From SKKL01 sp046543225 (GTDB lineage Bacteria; Actinomycetota; Acidimicrobiia; Acidimicrobiales; SKKL01): a DNA stretch of 45,084 nt. This document shows positions 1 through 7,394 of this stretch, in pieces. The notes under the pieces are model-generated. The model had not been told where the DNA came from, searched no databases, and saw only the letters and a program-made list of their open reading frames with translations. Position numbers and translations under genes: made by a program. Position 1 is the stretch's first letter, and every line of letters begins with the position of its first letter. The DNA lies in the NCBI GenBank assembly GCA_046543225.1, contig JBKGZW010000004.1:1-45084 (forward strand), written 5' to 3'.

Positions 1-55
1 CCCCCGACATGGCCCCATCATCGCCGAGTCGAGCAGCGATTGCATCGCGGCCACA

Positions 56-1342
56 TCAGGGTGCGGTGAAGGCGTGCTCGACGGAGGGGACGGTCCGCTC
101 GAAGCCCCGGGCGGCGATGAGGTCGCGGTGTGCGATCGGTACCCGCGAGGCGACCAGCGAGCCCGGGAACCGCTGCTGGCGATCCCGGAGGATGGTCAGC
201 GAGTCGTTGTAGAACTCGCGGCTGGCGGCGATGCGGTCCTCGGTGTCGGCCAGCTCCTGCTGCAGCCTCTGGTAGGACTCATCGACGGTGAGCTCGGGTG
301 CGTCCTCGGCCACCGCGAGGATCGTGTGCAGGGCCCGGGTCTGGGCCTCGGCCTCGTCGCTCAACGCCTCGGCTTCGTCGCCGGGGCTGGCCTCCACCGA
401 CGCGGCACGGGCCTCGGTCACCCCCACGACGGTGCTCTGCTCGTGGGCGGCGTGGGCAGCGACACAGTTCCCCAGGGCGGGGATCAGGTCGTGGCGCCGT
501 CGAAGCTGGACGTCGATGAGGCTCCACGCCCGATCGGCACCCTGGGCGACCAGGCGGAGGCGGTTGTAGGTCGTGATGAGCCAGGCGACGACGAAGAGGA
601 CGAACCCGGCGACCAGACCAGGCACCCAGGCGACCGGGTCGGTGGGATCGTCGGGCCGGACCAGCGTCGCGACCCCGATGGCCATGGCCGCCAATGCGAT
701 GAGCATCGCGGCCGCCACCCCCGCGGTCAGCCACCGGAGATGGGACTCCTCGCTGCGGGTGGAGACCATCACCTCGTTCGAAAGGACCGGGACCAGGCGC
801 TGCTCGTCGAGCACGCACTCCCCCACGACGAACAGATCGTCGCCGTGGCCCACCACGTTCTCGGTCTCGCGGTAGCGGCCGGTGGCACCCGACCCGGCGG
901 AGAGGATCCGCCCGAGGATGCCACTGGCCTCCTGGCTGCGGAAGATCTCGGAGTGGACCTGCCGGGGCACCACGCTCGCGTCGCGGAGGCGGACCGCAGC
1001 GGTGCCGGTGTCGTCGACGACCTCGAACTCGTCGAGTGCGTCCTCATGGGTCTCGATGGTGTGCCACTGCGTGTAGGTCTCGGTACGGGTCCGACCCTTG
1101 CTGTCGGTGACCGTGCGGGTGTGGCGACGTTCCTCCTCCAGGGTGTACTTCCACCACACCGATGGGGTACCGGTGCGGTGACTGGTCAGTGCCCCGGCGG
1201 TCCATGCCCGGCCCTTCACCAGGTTGAGCCCTGCGAACAGGGCTGCCGCGGGGGTGGTGGCGCGATCCGCGTACTTGCGGCGGCGACGGTCCAACAGCCA
1301 CGCGACGATCGCTGCCACCAATGCCACACCCAGTCCGATCAT
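56..1342 (-). CDS. GIDE/BAM-like plus LemA-domain membrane protein
   Basis: A 428-residue protein of unknown exact role. Membrane segments lie at about 1-17, 202-228 and 238-257. Between the first two is a region of about 170 residues resembling the GIDE (BAM, beside-a-membrane) domain, with VVGHG and FVVGE motifs near 163-175. After the third segment comes a LemA-type region: TTYNRLRL near 257-264, RAWSLIDVQLRRRHDLIPAL at 271-290, then a helical part ending in FPGSLVA near 392. LemA proteins are normally about 190 residues, so this reads as a GIDE plus LemA fusion. I chose ATG 1342, which overlaps the upstream TGA by one base (TGATG); longer readings run back through other genes. It is the last gene of the SDR/CoA-transferase/crotonase operon. 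Domain naming is from family knowledge; the function is not known. Confidence 0.8.
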   Translation of the reverse strand: MIGLGVALVAAIVAWLLDRRRRKYADRATTPAAALFAGLNLVKGRAWTAGALTSHRTGTPSVWWKYTLEEERRHTRTVTDSKGRTRTETYTQWHTIETHEDALDEFEVVDDTGTAAVRLRDASVVPRQVHSEIFRSQEASGILGRILSAGSGATGRYRETENVVGHGDDLFVVGECVLDEQRLVPVLSNEVMVSTRSEESHLRWLTAGVAAAMLIALAAMAIGVATLVRPDDPTDPVAWVPGLVAGFVLFVVAWLITTYNRLRLVAQGADRAWSLIDVQLRRRHDLIPALGNCVAAHAAHEQSTVVGVTEARAASVEASPGDEAEALSDEAEAQTRALHTILAVAEDAPELTVDESYQRLQQELADTEDRIAASREFYNDSLTILRDRQQRFPGSLVASRVPIAHRDLIAARGFERTVPSVEHAFTAP

Positions 1343-2148
1343 CAGTGGCCCCGGAAGTCGGGCGTGCGCTTCTCGGCGAAGGCCGCCTGGCCCTCCTTGT
1401 AGTCCTCGGACCGGAAGCAGGCCTCGACCATGGCGTGCACCCGGTCGAGGTCGCGGCGGCCGGGTTCGCGCTGGGCCTCGCGGATGCCGACCTTGCAGGC
1501 GGCGACGGTGAGCGGCGCGTTGGCGCAGATGGCCCTGGCCAGGTCCATGACCTCGTCGCGCAACCGGTCGACGGGCACCACCCGATTGACCAGGCCCATG
1601 TGGTGGGCTTCGTCGGCGGTGTAGCGCCGGGCCGAGAACAACAGCTCGGCGGTGTTGGGCGCCCCGATGAGGCGGACCAGCGGTTCGATGCTCCAGTACT
1701 GGTAGCCCAGCCCGAGGCGGGCGGCGGGGACCGCGAACTGGGCGTCGTCGGCGGCGATGCGGATGTCGGCGTTGAGCGAGGTCACCAGCCCGCCACCGAT
1801 GCAGTAGCCGCGGATCATGGCGATGATCGGCTTCTCGAGCGCCTGCCAGGCCCGGCCCGCCTCGGCGAAGGTCTCGTCGTAGGCTGCCCGGGCCTCGGGG
1901 GAGGTGCGCTGGTCGCCGAACTCGGAGATGTCGGCCCCGGAGATGAAGGCCTTGTCGCCCGCCCCGGTGAGCACGACGACCCTCACCGACTGCTCGTCCT
2001 GCAGCCACCGGAGCAGCCCGGGCAGGGCGTGGCGCATCTCGGCCGACAAGGCGTTGTGCTTGGCCGGGTTGTTGAAGGTGACCGTGGCGACACCGTCGTC
2101 CTCCTCGCAGAGGAGCATGTCGGTGCCGGTGTCGTGGGTGGTGCTCAT
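1342..2148 (-). CDS. crotonase-fold (enoyl-CoA hydratase/isomerase family) protein
   Basis: A 268-residue crotonase-superfamily protein expected to act on acyl-CoA thioesters in the cytoplasm. It shows FNNPAKHNALS near 25-35, the oxyanion-hole segment AFISGADISEF at 67-77, and GYCIGGG at 114-120. In classical hydratases a Glu follows the GGG-C and a second Glu follows the Pro of the QPE motif. Here these positions read GGGLV (V122) and VPAA (A142), so both catalytic glutamates seem to be missing. Hydratase activity is therefore doubtful; an isomerase, hydrolase, decarboxylase or other crotonase reaction is possible. ATG 2148 overlaps the CoA-transferase stop by 4 bases (ATGA), so translation is probably coupled. 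Confidence 0.85.
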   Translation of the reverse strand: MSTTHDTGTDMLLCEEDDGVATVTFNNPAKHNALSAEMRHALPGLLRWLQDEQSVRVVVLTGAGDKAFISGADISEFGDQRTSPEARAAYDETFAEAGRAWQALEKPIIAMIRGYCIGGGLVTSLNADIRIAADDAQFAVPAARLGLGYQYWSIEPLVRLIGAPNTAELLFSARRYTADEAHHMGLVNRVVPVDRLRDEVMDLARAICANAPLTVAACKVGIREAQREPGRRDLDRVHAMVEACFRSEDYKEGQAAFAEKRTPDFRGH

Positions 2149-3317
2149 TCGGTCGGGGCTCCTTCGAGGTGGTCGCGGGTGAGGCCGAGCTCGGCGAGGA
2201 TCTCGTCGGTGTGCTCGCCGGGGTCGGGGGTGGGGGTCCGCACCGTGGATCCCGGTTGGCCACCGCCGGTCATCGTGACCGGGTGACGAACCAGCTCGAG
2301 GCGCCCGAGCGTCGCGTGCTCGACCGGTGCGGTCATGGCGAGATGCTGCACCTGGGCGTCGGCGAAGGTCTCATCCAGGGTGTAGACGGGCCCTGCGGGG
2401 ACGCCCGCGTCGGCGAACCGCTGGACCCACTCTGCGGTGGGGTGGGCGCGGAGCCGGTCGGCGATGATGCCGTTCAGCTCGCCACGGTGCTCGTGGCGCT
2501 TGGCGGCCCGGTCGAAGCGGGGATCGTCGGGCAGCTCGGGCCGGTCGATCGCCTCGCAGAACCTGGTCCACAGCCGACCGGATGGCCCGGCGACGTTCAC
2601 ATGCCCGTCCGCGGTCTCGAAGCAGCCCATCGGCATCATGGTCGGATGGTGGTTGCCCTCCTGGGCGGGCACCTCGCCGTCGATGGTCCAGCGGGCGGCC
2701 TGGAGGTCCATCAGCGAGATCATCGCCTCGAGCAGCGAGGTGCGCACCCAGCGCCCCTCGCCGGTGCGATCACGGTCGTGGAGCGCAGCGAGGATCCCGA
2801 TCGCCAGGTGGAGACCGGCGCCGAGGTCCGAGATCGGGATGCCCGTACGGACGGGACCGTGGCCGGGCAGACCGGTGACGCTCATCAGCCCGCCCATGCC
2901 CTGGGCGATCTGGTCGACCCCACCACGTTCCGCGTAGGGGCCGTCCTGGCCGAATCCCGAGATCGATCCCATCACCACGCGAGGGTTGCGGGCGTGGACG
3001 GTGTCCCAGTCGAAGCCGAGGCGGGCCTTCACGCCGGGTCGCATGTTCTCGACCAGCACGTCGGCGGTGTCGACCAGGCGCATGAGGACGTCGTGGCCGG
3101 CGGCGGACTTCAGATCGAGCGCGATCGACCGCTTGTTGCGGTGGACGTACTGCTCGTCGGAACCGCGTCGCGGGCCGCTCGCACCAGCATCGACCGCGTC
3201 GGGCGAGTCGACGCGGACCACGTCGGCACCCCAGTCGGCCAGCTGGCGGACACAGGTGGGTCCGGCCCGTGCCACGGTGAGGTCGACCACCCGGATGTCG
3301 TCGAGCGGTAGTCCCAC
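2145..3317 (-). CDS. CoA-transferase family III (CaiB/BaiF type)
   Basis: A 390-residue class III CoA-transferase, which moves CoA from an acyl-CoA donor to a free carboxylate. The N-terminus has DIRVVDLTVARAGPTC and LADWGADVVRVD, the usual start of the family. LVENMRPGV (88-96) and SISGFGQDGPYAERGG (118-133) are family motifs. D164 in PISDLGAG fits the catalytic Asp that forms the acyl anhydride in formyl-CoA transferase. GTG 3317 gives the right N-terminus; an AGGAG lies 13 nt upstream, a little far for an ideal ribosome site. It is between the SDR gene (47 bp upstream) and the crotonase gene, which it overlaps. The substrate cannot be read from the sequence. Confidence 0.88.
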   Translation of the reverse strand: MGLPLDDIRVVDLTVARAGPTCVRQLADWGADVVRVDSPDAVDAGASGPRRGSDEQYVHRNKRSIALDLKSAAGHDVLMRLVDTADVLVENMRPGVKARLGFDWDTVHARNPRVVMGSISGFGQDGPYAERGGVDQIAQGMGGLMSVTGLPGHGPVRTGIPISDLGAGLHLAIGILAALHDRDRTGEGRWVRTSLLEAMISLMDLQAARWTIDGEVPAQEGNHHPTMMPMGCFETADGHVNVAGPSGRLWTRFCEAIDRPELPDDPRFDRAAKRHEHRGELNGIIADRLRAHPTAEWVQRFADAGVPAGPVYTLDETFADAQVQHLAMTAPVEHATLGRLELVRHPVTMTGGGQPGSTVRTPTPDPGEHTDEILAELGLTRDHLEGAPTE

Positions 3318-3364
3318 TGGCGATCCCGTGCTCCTACTCGGCTTCCTGACCCCGGCCGGCCCGA

Positions 3365-4198
3365 CTACACCTGGGGGATGCCGCGGCTGGCGTTGATCTG
3401 GCCGCCGTCGGTCGTGATCACCTCGGCGACGGTGTAGGCCCCGGCCCGGGAGCTGAGGAAGACCACCAGACCGGTGATGTCCTCGGGTGTGCCGACCCGG
3501 CCGCGCGGATTGCCACGACCGATCAGGTCCCAGTCGGTTCCCTCGACGTCGCCGCCGGTGCCGACACCGGTCGACAGCATCCACGTGGGGTAGGGACCCG
3601 GGGCGATGGCGTTGACGGTGATGTTGCGCGCCGTGAGATGGGCGGCGAGGTGGCGGGTGAGGTGGTGCACCGCCGCCTTGGAGGTGCTGTAGGAGAAGGT
3701 GTCCCAGGCGGGAGCGGTCAGCCCGTCGACCGAGCCGATGTTGATCACCCGCGACGGGTCCTCGTCGGTGGCGTTCTTCTCGAGGAGCGGGAGCAGACGC
3801 TGGGTGAGGAAGAACACGCCCTTGACGTTGGTGTCCATGACCTTGTCCCAGCCGTTCTCGGGGAACTCGTCGAGTGTGGCCCCCCACGACGCACCCGCGT
3901 TGTTGACGAGGATGTCGATGGAGTCGGTGTGGCCCTTCAGTGCCGCGGTGAGCCCGTCGATGCCCTCGAGCTTGGACAGGTCGGCCGGGATGGACACGCA
4001 GGTGCCCCCGTACTCGTTCTGGAGGCGTTCGGCGGTGGCGTCGCACACCTCGGCCTTGCGGGAGCTGATGTAGACGGTCACCCCGTTGGCGAGGAGCCCA
4101 GCGGCGATCATCTCACCGATGCCGCGGGATCCCCCGGTGACGAGGGCGGTCTTGCCGGCGATGTCGAACAGGTTCTCGAGCTTCAGATTCGTGGTCAC
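3365..4198 (-). CDS. SDR-family oxidoreductase
   Basis: A 277-residue short-chain dehydrogenase/reductase using NAD(P)H. The cofactor motif TGGSRGIG is at 21-28, NNAG at 99-102, and the catalytic Ser, Tyr and Lys are S156 (INIGS), Y170 and K174 (YSTSK). The Pro-Gly after the active site (APGPYPTWML) and the TDGGQ near the C-terminus are also normal. The start is GTG 4198; no Shine-Dalgarno is seen, but a TAAGGT box lies 8 nt before the GTG, which fits a leaderless mRNA. It is the first gene of a minus-strand operon with the CoA-transferase and crotonase genes and is divergent from the acyl-CoA synthetase gene. A 3-hydroxyacyl-CoA or related alcohol substrate is likely from this context (inference). 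Confidence 0.92.
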   Translation of the reverse strand: MTTNLKLENLFDIAGKTALVTGGSRGIGEMIAAGLLANGVTVYISSRKAEVCDATAERLQNEYGGTCVSIPADLSKLEGIDGLTAALKGHTDSIDILVNNAGASWGATLDEFPENGWDKVMDTNVKGVFFLTQRLLPLLEKNATDEDPSRVINIGSVDGLTAPAWDTFSYSTSKAAVHHLTRHLAAHLTARNITVNAIAPGPYPTWMLSTGVGTGGDVEGTDWDLIGRGNPRGRVGTPEDITGLVVFLSSRAGAYTVAEVITTDGGQINASRGIPQV

Positions 4199-4206
4199 GG
4201 TCGGCG

Positions 4207-4235
4207 ACCTTACCGCTGCTGTGGCGAGGCGTCAG
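4207..4235 (-). promoter_or_regulatory. promoter for the SDR/CoA operon, leaderless type
   Basis: Read on the minus strand: -35 CTGACG (4235-4230), a 17-bp spacer, -10 TAAGGT (4212-4207), then 8 nt to the GTG start at 4198. The -35 matches TTGACA at 4 of 6 positions. Transcription would begin at or next to the GTG. The call rests on pattern only. Confidence 0.5.
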
Positions 4236-4270
4236 CCGGGGGAGGTGGTCCCACCGGCCATCATGGGGTG

Positions 4271-5767
4271 ATGGCCGAACCCGCGCACTGGTCCCGCCAC
4301 CTTCCCGACGGGGTCGACCCGGCGTCGATCGACCTGCTCGCCCGAACCAGCCTGCCCGCTGCGTGGGCGGCGAACTGGCGGGCGGCACCCGACCGGCCGG
4401 TGCTGCGCGACGTCGACGGCACGTGGACGACCGGCGGCGATCTGCTGGCCCGAACCGGGGACGTTGCCGGCAGGTTGGCGTCGGCCGGGCTGGTGCCGGG
4501 CGACCGGGTGGTCGTGTCGGGTTCGTCGTCGGTGGCGCTGGTCGTCGCCCACTGCGCCGCGCTGCGGATGGGCCTGGTCGTCGTTCCCGTGAACTCGGCG
4601 TACTCCGAGCGCGAGGTCGAGGCGATCGTTGGCGACGCGCGGCCACGGGGGGCGCTGGTCGACCGTCCCGAGATGCAGATGTGGATGGGCGAGCTCGGCG
4701 TCGAGGTGATCACCGGGGTGGACGTCGATCTGCCCGACGGCCCCCCGCCGGTGCTCGACGCCGTCAGATCGACCGATCCGGCGCTGCTCCCCTACACCTC
4801 GGGCACCACCGGTCGTCCGAAGGGGGCGCTGCTGTCGCACGGCAACCTGCTGGCCAGCGCCGAGGCGATCTTGATCGCGTGGCGGTGGACCGCCGACGAC
4901 CGGCTGATCCTGTGCCTCCCGTTGTTCCACATGCACGGGCTGGGCGTCGGCGTGCACGGCACCCTCCTGGCCGGCGCCTCGGCGATCCTTCAGGATCGAT
5001 TCGACGTCGAATCGGTGTTGAGCGCCGCCGAATCGGCGGGGGCGACCATGTTCTTCGGGGTGCCGACGATGTACACCCGCCTGGTCGAGGCCGACGGGGC
5101 CGAACGACTCGGCAACCTGCGGCTGTGCGTGTCGGGATCGGCGCCACTGAGCCCCGAGATGCACCACCGGATCGAGGCGCGGTGCGGGCAGCGGGTCCTC
5201 GAGCGCTACGGGATGACCGAGACGGTGATGCTGGTGTCGAACCCCTACGAAGGCGAGCGGCGAGCAGGCGCGGTCGGGTTCCCGTTCCCCGGGGTCGAGC
5301 TGCGCCTGGCCCCCGGCACCGACGAGATCGAGGTGTGGGGACCCAACGTGTTCTCCGGCTACTTCGAGCGCCCCGACGCCACCGCCGAATCGTTCACCGA
5401 CGACGGCTGGTTCCGCACCGGTGACATCGGGGCGGTCGACGACGACGGCTACGTCTCGATCGTGGGGCGGGCCAAGGAGCTGATCATCTCGGGTGGCTAC
5501 AACATCTACCCGCGCGAGATCGAGGACCTGTTGCGAGCCCAGCCGGGAGTGATCGACGCTGCGGTGGTCGGCACGCCGTCGGAGGAGTGGGGGGAAGTGG
5601 TCACCGCCTACCTCGAAGGGCCTGCTGATCTCGACGCCGATGCCGCCGTCGCTCGTGCCGCCTCCGACCTGGCTCCCTACAAGAGGCCGCGCATCGTGCA
5701 CCGGGTCGACGCCCTCCCCCGCAATGCCATGGGCAAGGTGGTGCGATCCGACCTGCGGCCGCTCTAG
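4271..5767 (+). CDS. acyl-CoA synthetase, malonyl-CoA synthetase (MatB)-like
   Basis: A 498-residue ANL-superfamily ligase that activates a carboxylate through an acyl-AMP and transfers it to CoA. The P-loop YTSGTTGRPKG is at 175-185, followed by ERYGMTET, the aspartate motif WFRTGDIG, the hinge GRAKELIISGG, and the C-terminal lysine in NAMGKV. Around the acyl pocket the run ERYGMTETVMLVSNPY, then GAVGFPFPGV, is close to what I know of MatB/ACSF3 malonyl-CoA synthetases, so a short dicarboxylate such as malonate or methylmalonate is the best guess. ATG 4271 is 72 bp from the divergent SDR gene, which suggests one shared CoA-thioester pathway. A large hairpin follows the stop. Confidence 0.85.
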   Translation: MAEPAHWSRHLPDGVDPASIDLLARTSLPAAWAANWRAAPDRPVLRDVDGTWTTGGDLLARTGDVAGRLASAGLVPGDRVVVSGSSSVALVVAHCAALRMGLVVVPVNSAYSEREVEAIVGDARPRGALVDRPEMQMWMGELGVEVITGVDVDLPDGPPPVLDAVRSTDPALLPYTSGTTGRPKGALLSHGNLLASAEAILIAWRWTADDRLILCLPLFHMHGLGVGVHGTLLAGASAILQDRFDVESVLSAAESAGATMFFGVPTMYTRLVEADGAERLGNLRLCVSGSAPLSPEMHHRIEARCGQRVLERYGMTETVMLVSNPYEGERRAGAVGFPFPGVELRLAPGTDEIEVWGPNVFSGYFERPDATAESFTDDGWFRTGDIGAVDDDGYVSIVGRAKELIISGGYNIYPREIEDLLRAQPGVIDAAVVGTPSEEWGEVVTAYLEGPADLDADAAVARAASDLAPYKRPRIVHRVDALPRNAMGKVVRSDLRPL

Positions 5768-5779
5768 CCTCCACGACAT

Positions 5780-5818
5780 TGCGCGGATCTGTCGCGCCTG
5801 GCGCGACGAATCCGCGCA
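5780..5818. terminator. large hairpin after the acyl-CoA synthetase gene
   Basis: Outer arms of 9 bp (TGCGCGGAT at 5780-5788 and ATCCGCGCA at 5810-5818), a 3x3 internal loop (CTG/CGA), inner arms of 6 bp (TCGCGC 5792-5797 and GCGCGA 5801-5806), and a 3-nt loop. It begins 12 nt after the stop at 5767. There is no T-run, so it is either a U-less terminator as often seen in high-GC genomes or a palindromic repeat unit. The rest of 5819-5913 shows nothing else I can name. Confidence 0.5.
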
Positions 5819-5913
5819 CGTTCGACGGCCGCCGCATCAGCAGTCGGCCATGACCTCGAGCGCTCGACAGATCGTGTGTCATCGGGCCACGTGATCCTGG
5901 GGCCGACCGCCGG

Positions 5914-6138
5914 TCAGTCGTTCTGACGATCTCGTGCGGGGGCGCCGGCCGACTCGTCCTCGAACCGCTCCTCGGCTTCGTCGACATCGCCACCGGTCTC
6001 GTCCATCAGCTCGTCGACGAGCTCCTCGTCCTGGTTGACCGCTTGGCCCATCGACTTGTCCTGGTAACCAGGTTCGGCGTACTTGGCATCGGGATCGGTG
6101 CCCGTGGGGGTGTCGTGGCCGACCTCTTGGTCGCTCAT
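5914..6138 (-). CDS. small acidic hypothetical protein
   Basis: A 74-residue, very hydrophilic, Asp/Glu-rich protein with no cysteine, no membrane segment and no signal peptide. Its middle (QDEELVDELMDETGGDVDEA) is strongly acidic. I do not recognise the family. The start at ATG 6138 is set by an AGGAGG (6150-6145) with a 6-nt spacer; an ATG 27 bases upstream has no such site. The clear ribosome site contrasts with several leaderless-looking neighbours and argues that it is a real gene. The composition suggests a disordered or stress-related protein, but this is only a guess. Confidence 0.65.
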   Translation of the reverse strand: MSDQEVGHDTPTGTDPDAKYAEPGYQDKSMGQAVNQDEELVDELMDETGGDVDEAEERFEDESAGAPARDRQND

Positions 6139-6190
6139 GATTCGCCTCCTTGGGGGTTCGGTCATGGTGACCTACCCCGCTCAGCGATGA

Positions 6191-6760
6191 CTACACGTCG
6201 AGGCGCTGCAGAAGGCCGAGCACGCGCTCGGTCACCCTGGAGGCGGCCTCCTCGTCGTGGTCCGGAGAACCCCTGTCGGTGAAGAGGTGGCGGTCGCCCG
6301 GATAGAGGAACACCTCAGCCCCATCGACGGTCTGGGCGATCTCCTGCGCCACCTCGACATCGCCGCCGTCGTCGTCCTCCATCGTGTGGATCTGAAGGGC
6401 CACACCGTCGGGCCACGAACCACCGAACTCGTCGAGCGGTACCGCAGCGTGCATGAGCACCGCTGCCCGCGCTCCCGGGCGGGTCTGGGCCAGCATCTGC
6501 GCCGGCATCACGCCGAGCGAGAACCCGGCGTAGACCAGTTCGTTCGTCAGGTCCTCGGCGGCCGCTTTCGCGCGCTCGATGAGCGTGGCGAATCCGATCG
6601 AACCGGCGAAGGCGACTCCGGCCTCGACGGTGCCGAACGTCTCCCCGTCGAAGAGGTCGGGTGTGTGGACGATGTGTCCGGCAGCCCGCAGCTCGTCGGC
6701 GAACGCATGCACCCCCGGCGTGAGCCCCAGCGCATGGTGGAACAGCAGGACCTGAGCCAT
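6191..6760 (-). CDS. dienelactone hydrolase-family protein
   Basis: A 189-residue alpha/beta hydrolase. It opens with VLLFHHALGLTPGV and has GFSLG at 79-83, so the nucleophile is Ser81 where classical dienelactone hydrolases have Cys. His158 in PGDRHLF fits the catalytic His, and one of the acidic residues near 128-131 (EDDD) could be the Asp. The length is slightly short for the family (about 230). ATG 6760 has no Shine-Dalgarno, but TAGCCT lies 6 nt upstream (6772-6767), fitting a leaderless transcript. It is divergent from the GNAT gene. The substrate is unknown; many such proteins are annotated only by family. Confidence 0.82.
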   Translation of the reverse strand: MAQVLLFHHALGLTPGVHAFADELRAAGHIVHTPDLFDGETFGTVEAGVAFAGSIGFATLIERAKAAAEDLTNELVYAGFSLGVMPAQMLAQTRPGARAAVLMHAAVPLDEFGGSWPDGVALQIHTMEDDDGGDVEVAQEIAQTVDGAEVFLYPGDRHLFTDRGSPDHDEEAASRVTERVLGLLQRLDV

Positions 6761-6842
6761 CCGCTGAGGCTACGGCAGCAGACGTGGGCGATGGGGTGGA
6801 ACTCCGTTGACACTCGCGCCGAGACGCCAACACACTGCCCCG

Positions 6843-7385
6843 ATGCGCTTCCCGGACCTGCCCATCGAGACCGAGCGCTTGGTGCTGCGTCCGTGGGAGG
6901 ACGACGACGTCGACGCCCTCGCCGATGCCGTCACCGCCAGCATCGACCACCTCCGGCCCTGGATGGCCTGGATCTCGTTCGAGCCCATGTCGCGCGACGA
7001 CCGGGGGTCTCTGATCGCCGATTGGCGCGCCGCCCGGCTCCGCGGCGACGACCTCGTCCTCGGCATCTTCCACGATGGCACCCCCGTCGGCGGCACGGGT
7101 CTGCACGATCGGCTGGGCCCCGGCGGCCTCGAGGTCGGCTACTGGATCCACGTCGACCACGTCCGCAAGGGGTTCGCCTCCGAGGCGGTCGCGGCCCTCG
7201 CCGACGCCGCACTCGCGCTCGCCGACATCGAGGTCGTCCACATCTGCCACGACGCGACCAACCACGCGAGCGCCGGCGTACCCGCGCGGGTGGGCTTCGC
7301 GCGCCGCGGCGATCGGTCCGCACCGGTGAAGGCACCGGCAGAGACCGGGACGCAGTGGGTGTGGGAGCTCCGCCGCCCGGCCTGA
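6843..7385 (+). CDS. GNAT acetyltransferase (RimJ/RimL type)
   Basis: A 180-residue acetyltransferase. It starts in the usual RimJ/RimL way (LPIETERLVLRPWEDDDV), then has VGYWIHVDHVRKGFASEAV, the acetyl-CoA binding region, followed by the segment that normally reads N-x-A-S and here is TNHASAGVPARVGF. The usual Arg/Gln-x-x-Gly pyrophosphate loop is present as VRKGFA. The acceptor substrate cannot be told. ATG 6843 begins the conserved region; a longer reading from 6807 adds 12 residues that look like translated promoter sequence. No Shine-Dalgarno is seen. The gene converges on the diguanylate cyclase gene with 9 bp between stops. Confidence 0.82.
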   Translation: MRFPDLPIETERLVLRPWEDDDVDALADAVTASIDHLRPWMAWISFEPMSRDDRGSLIADWRAARLRGDDLVLGIFHDGTPVGGTGLHDRLGPGGLEVGYWIHVDHVRKGFASEAVAALADAALALADIEVVHICHDATNHASAGVPARVGFARRGDRSAPVKAPAETGTQWVWELRRPA

Positions 7386-7394
7386 CCGTCCCCC

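Noticed and set aside
1..54. A GTG at 54 opens a minus-strand frame running off the window edge, just after the GIDE/LemA stop.
   Set aside because: Only 18 codons are visible, without a ribosome site or recognisable motif.
5856..5867. 12-bp perfect palindrome TCGAGCGCTCGA as an operator.
   Set aside because: Such palindromes are frequent by chance at this GC content, and no promoter or regulator gene lies beside it.
6807..6842. TTGACA at 6807-6812 as -35 of the GNAT gene.
   Set aside because: No acceptable -10 is found at 16 to 18 bp; the best candidates fit poorly.
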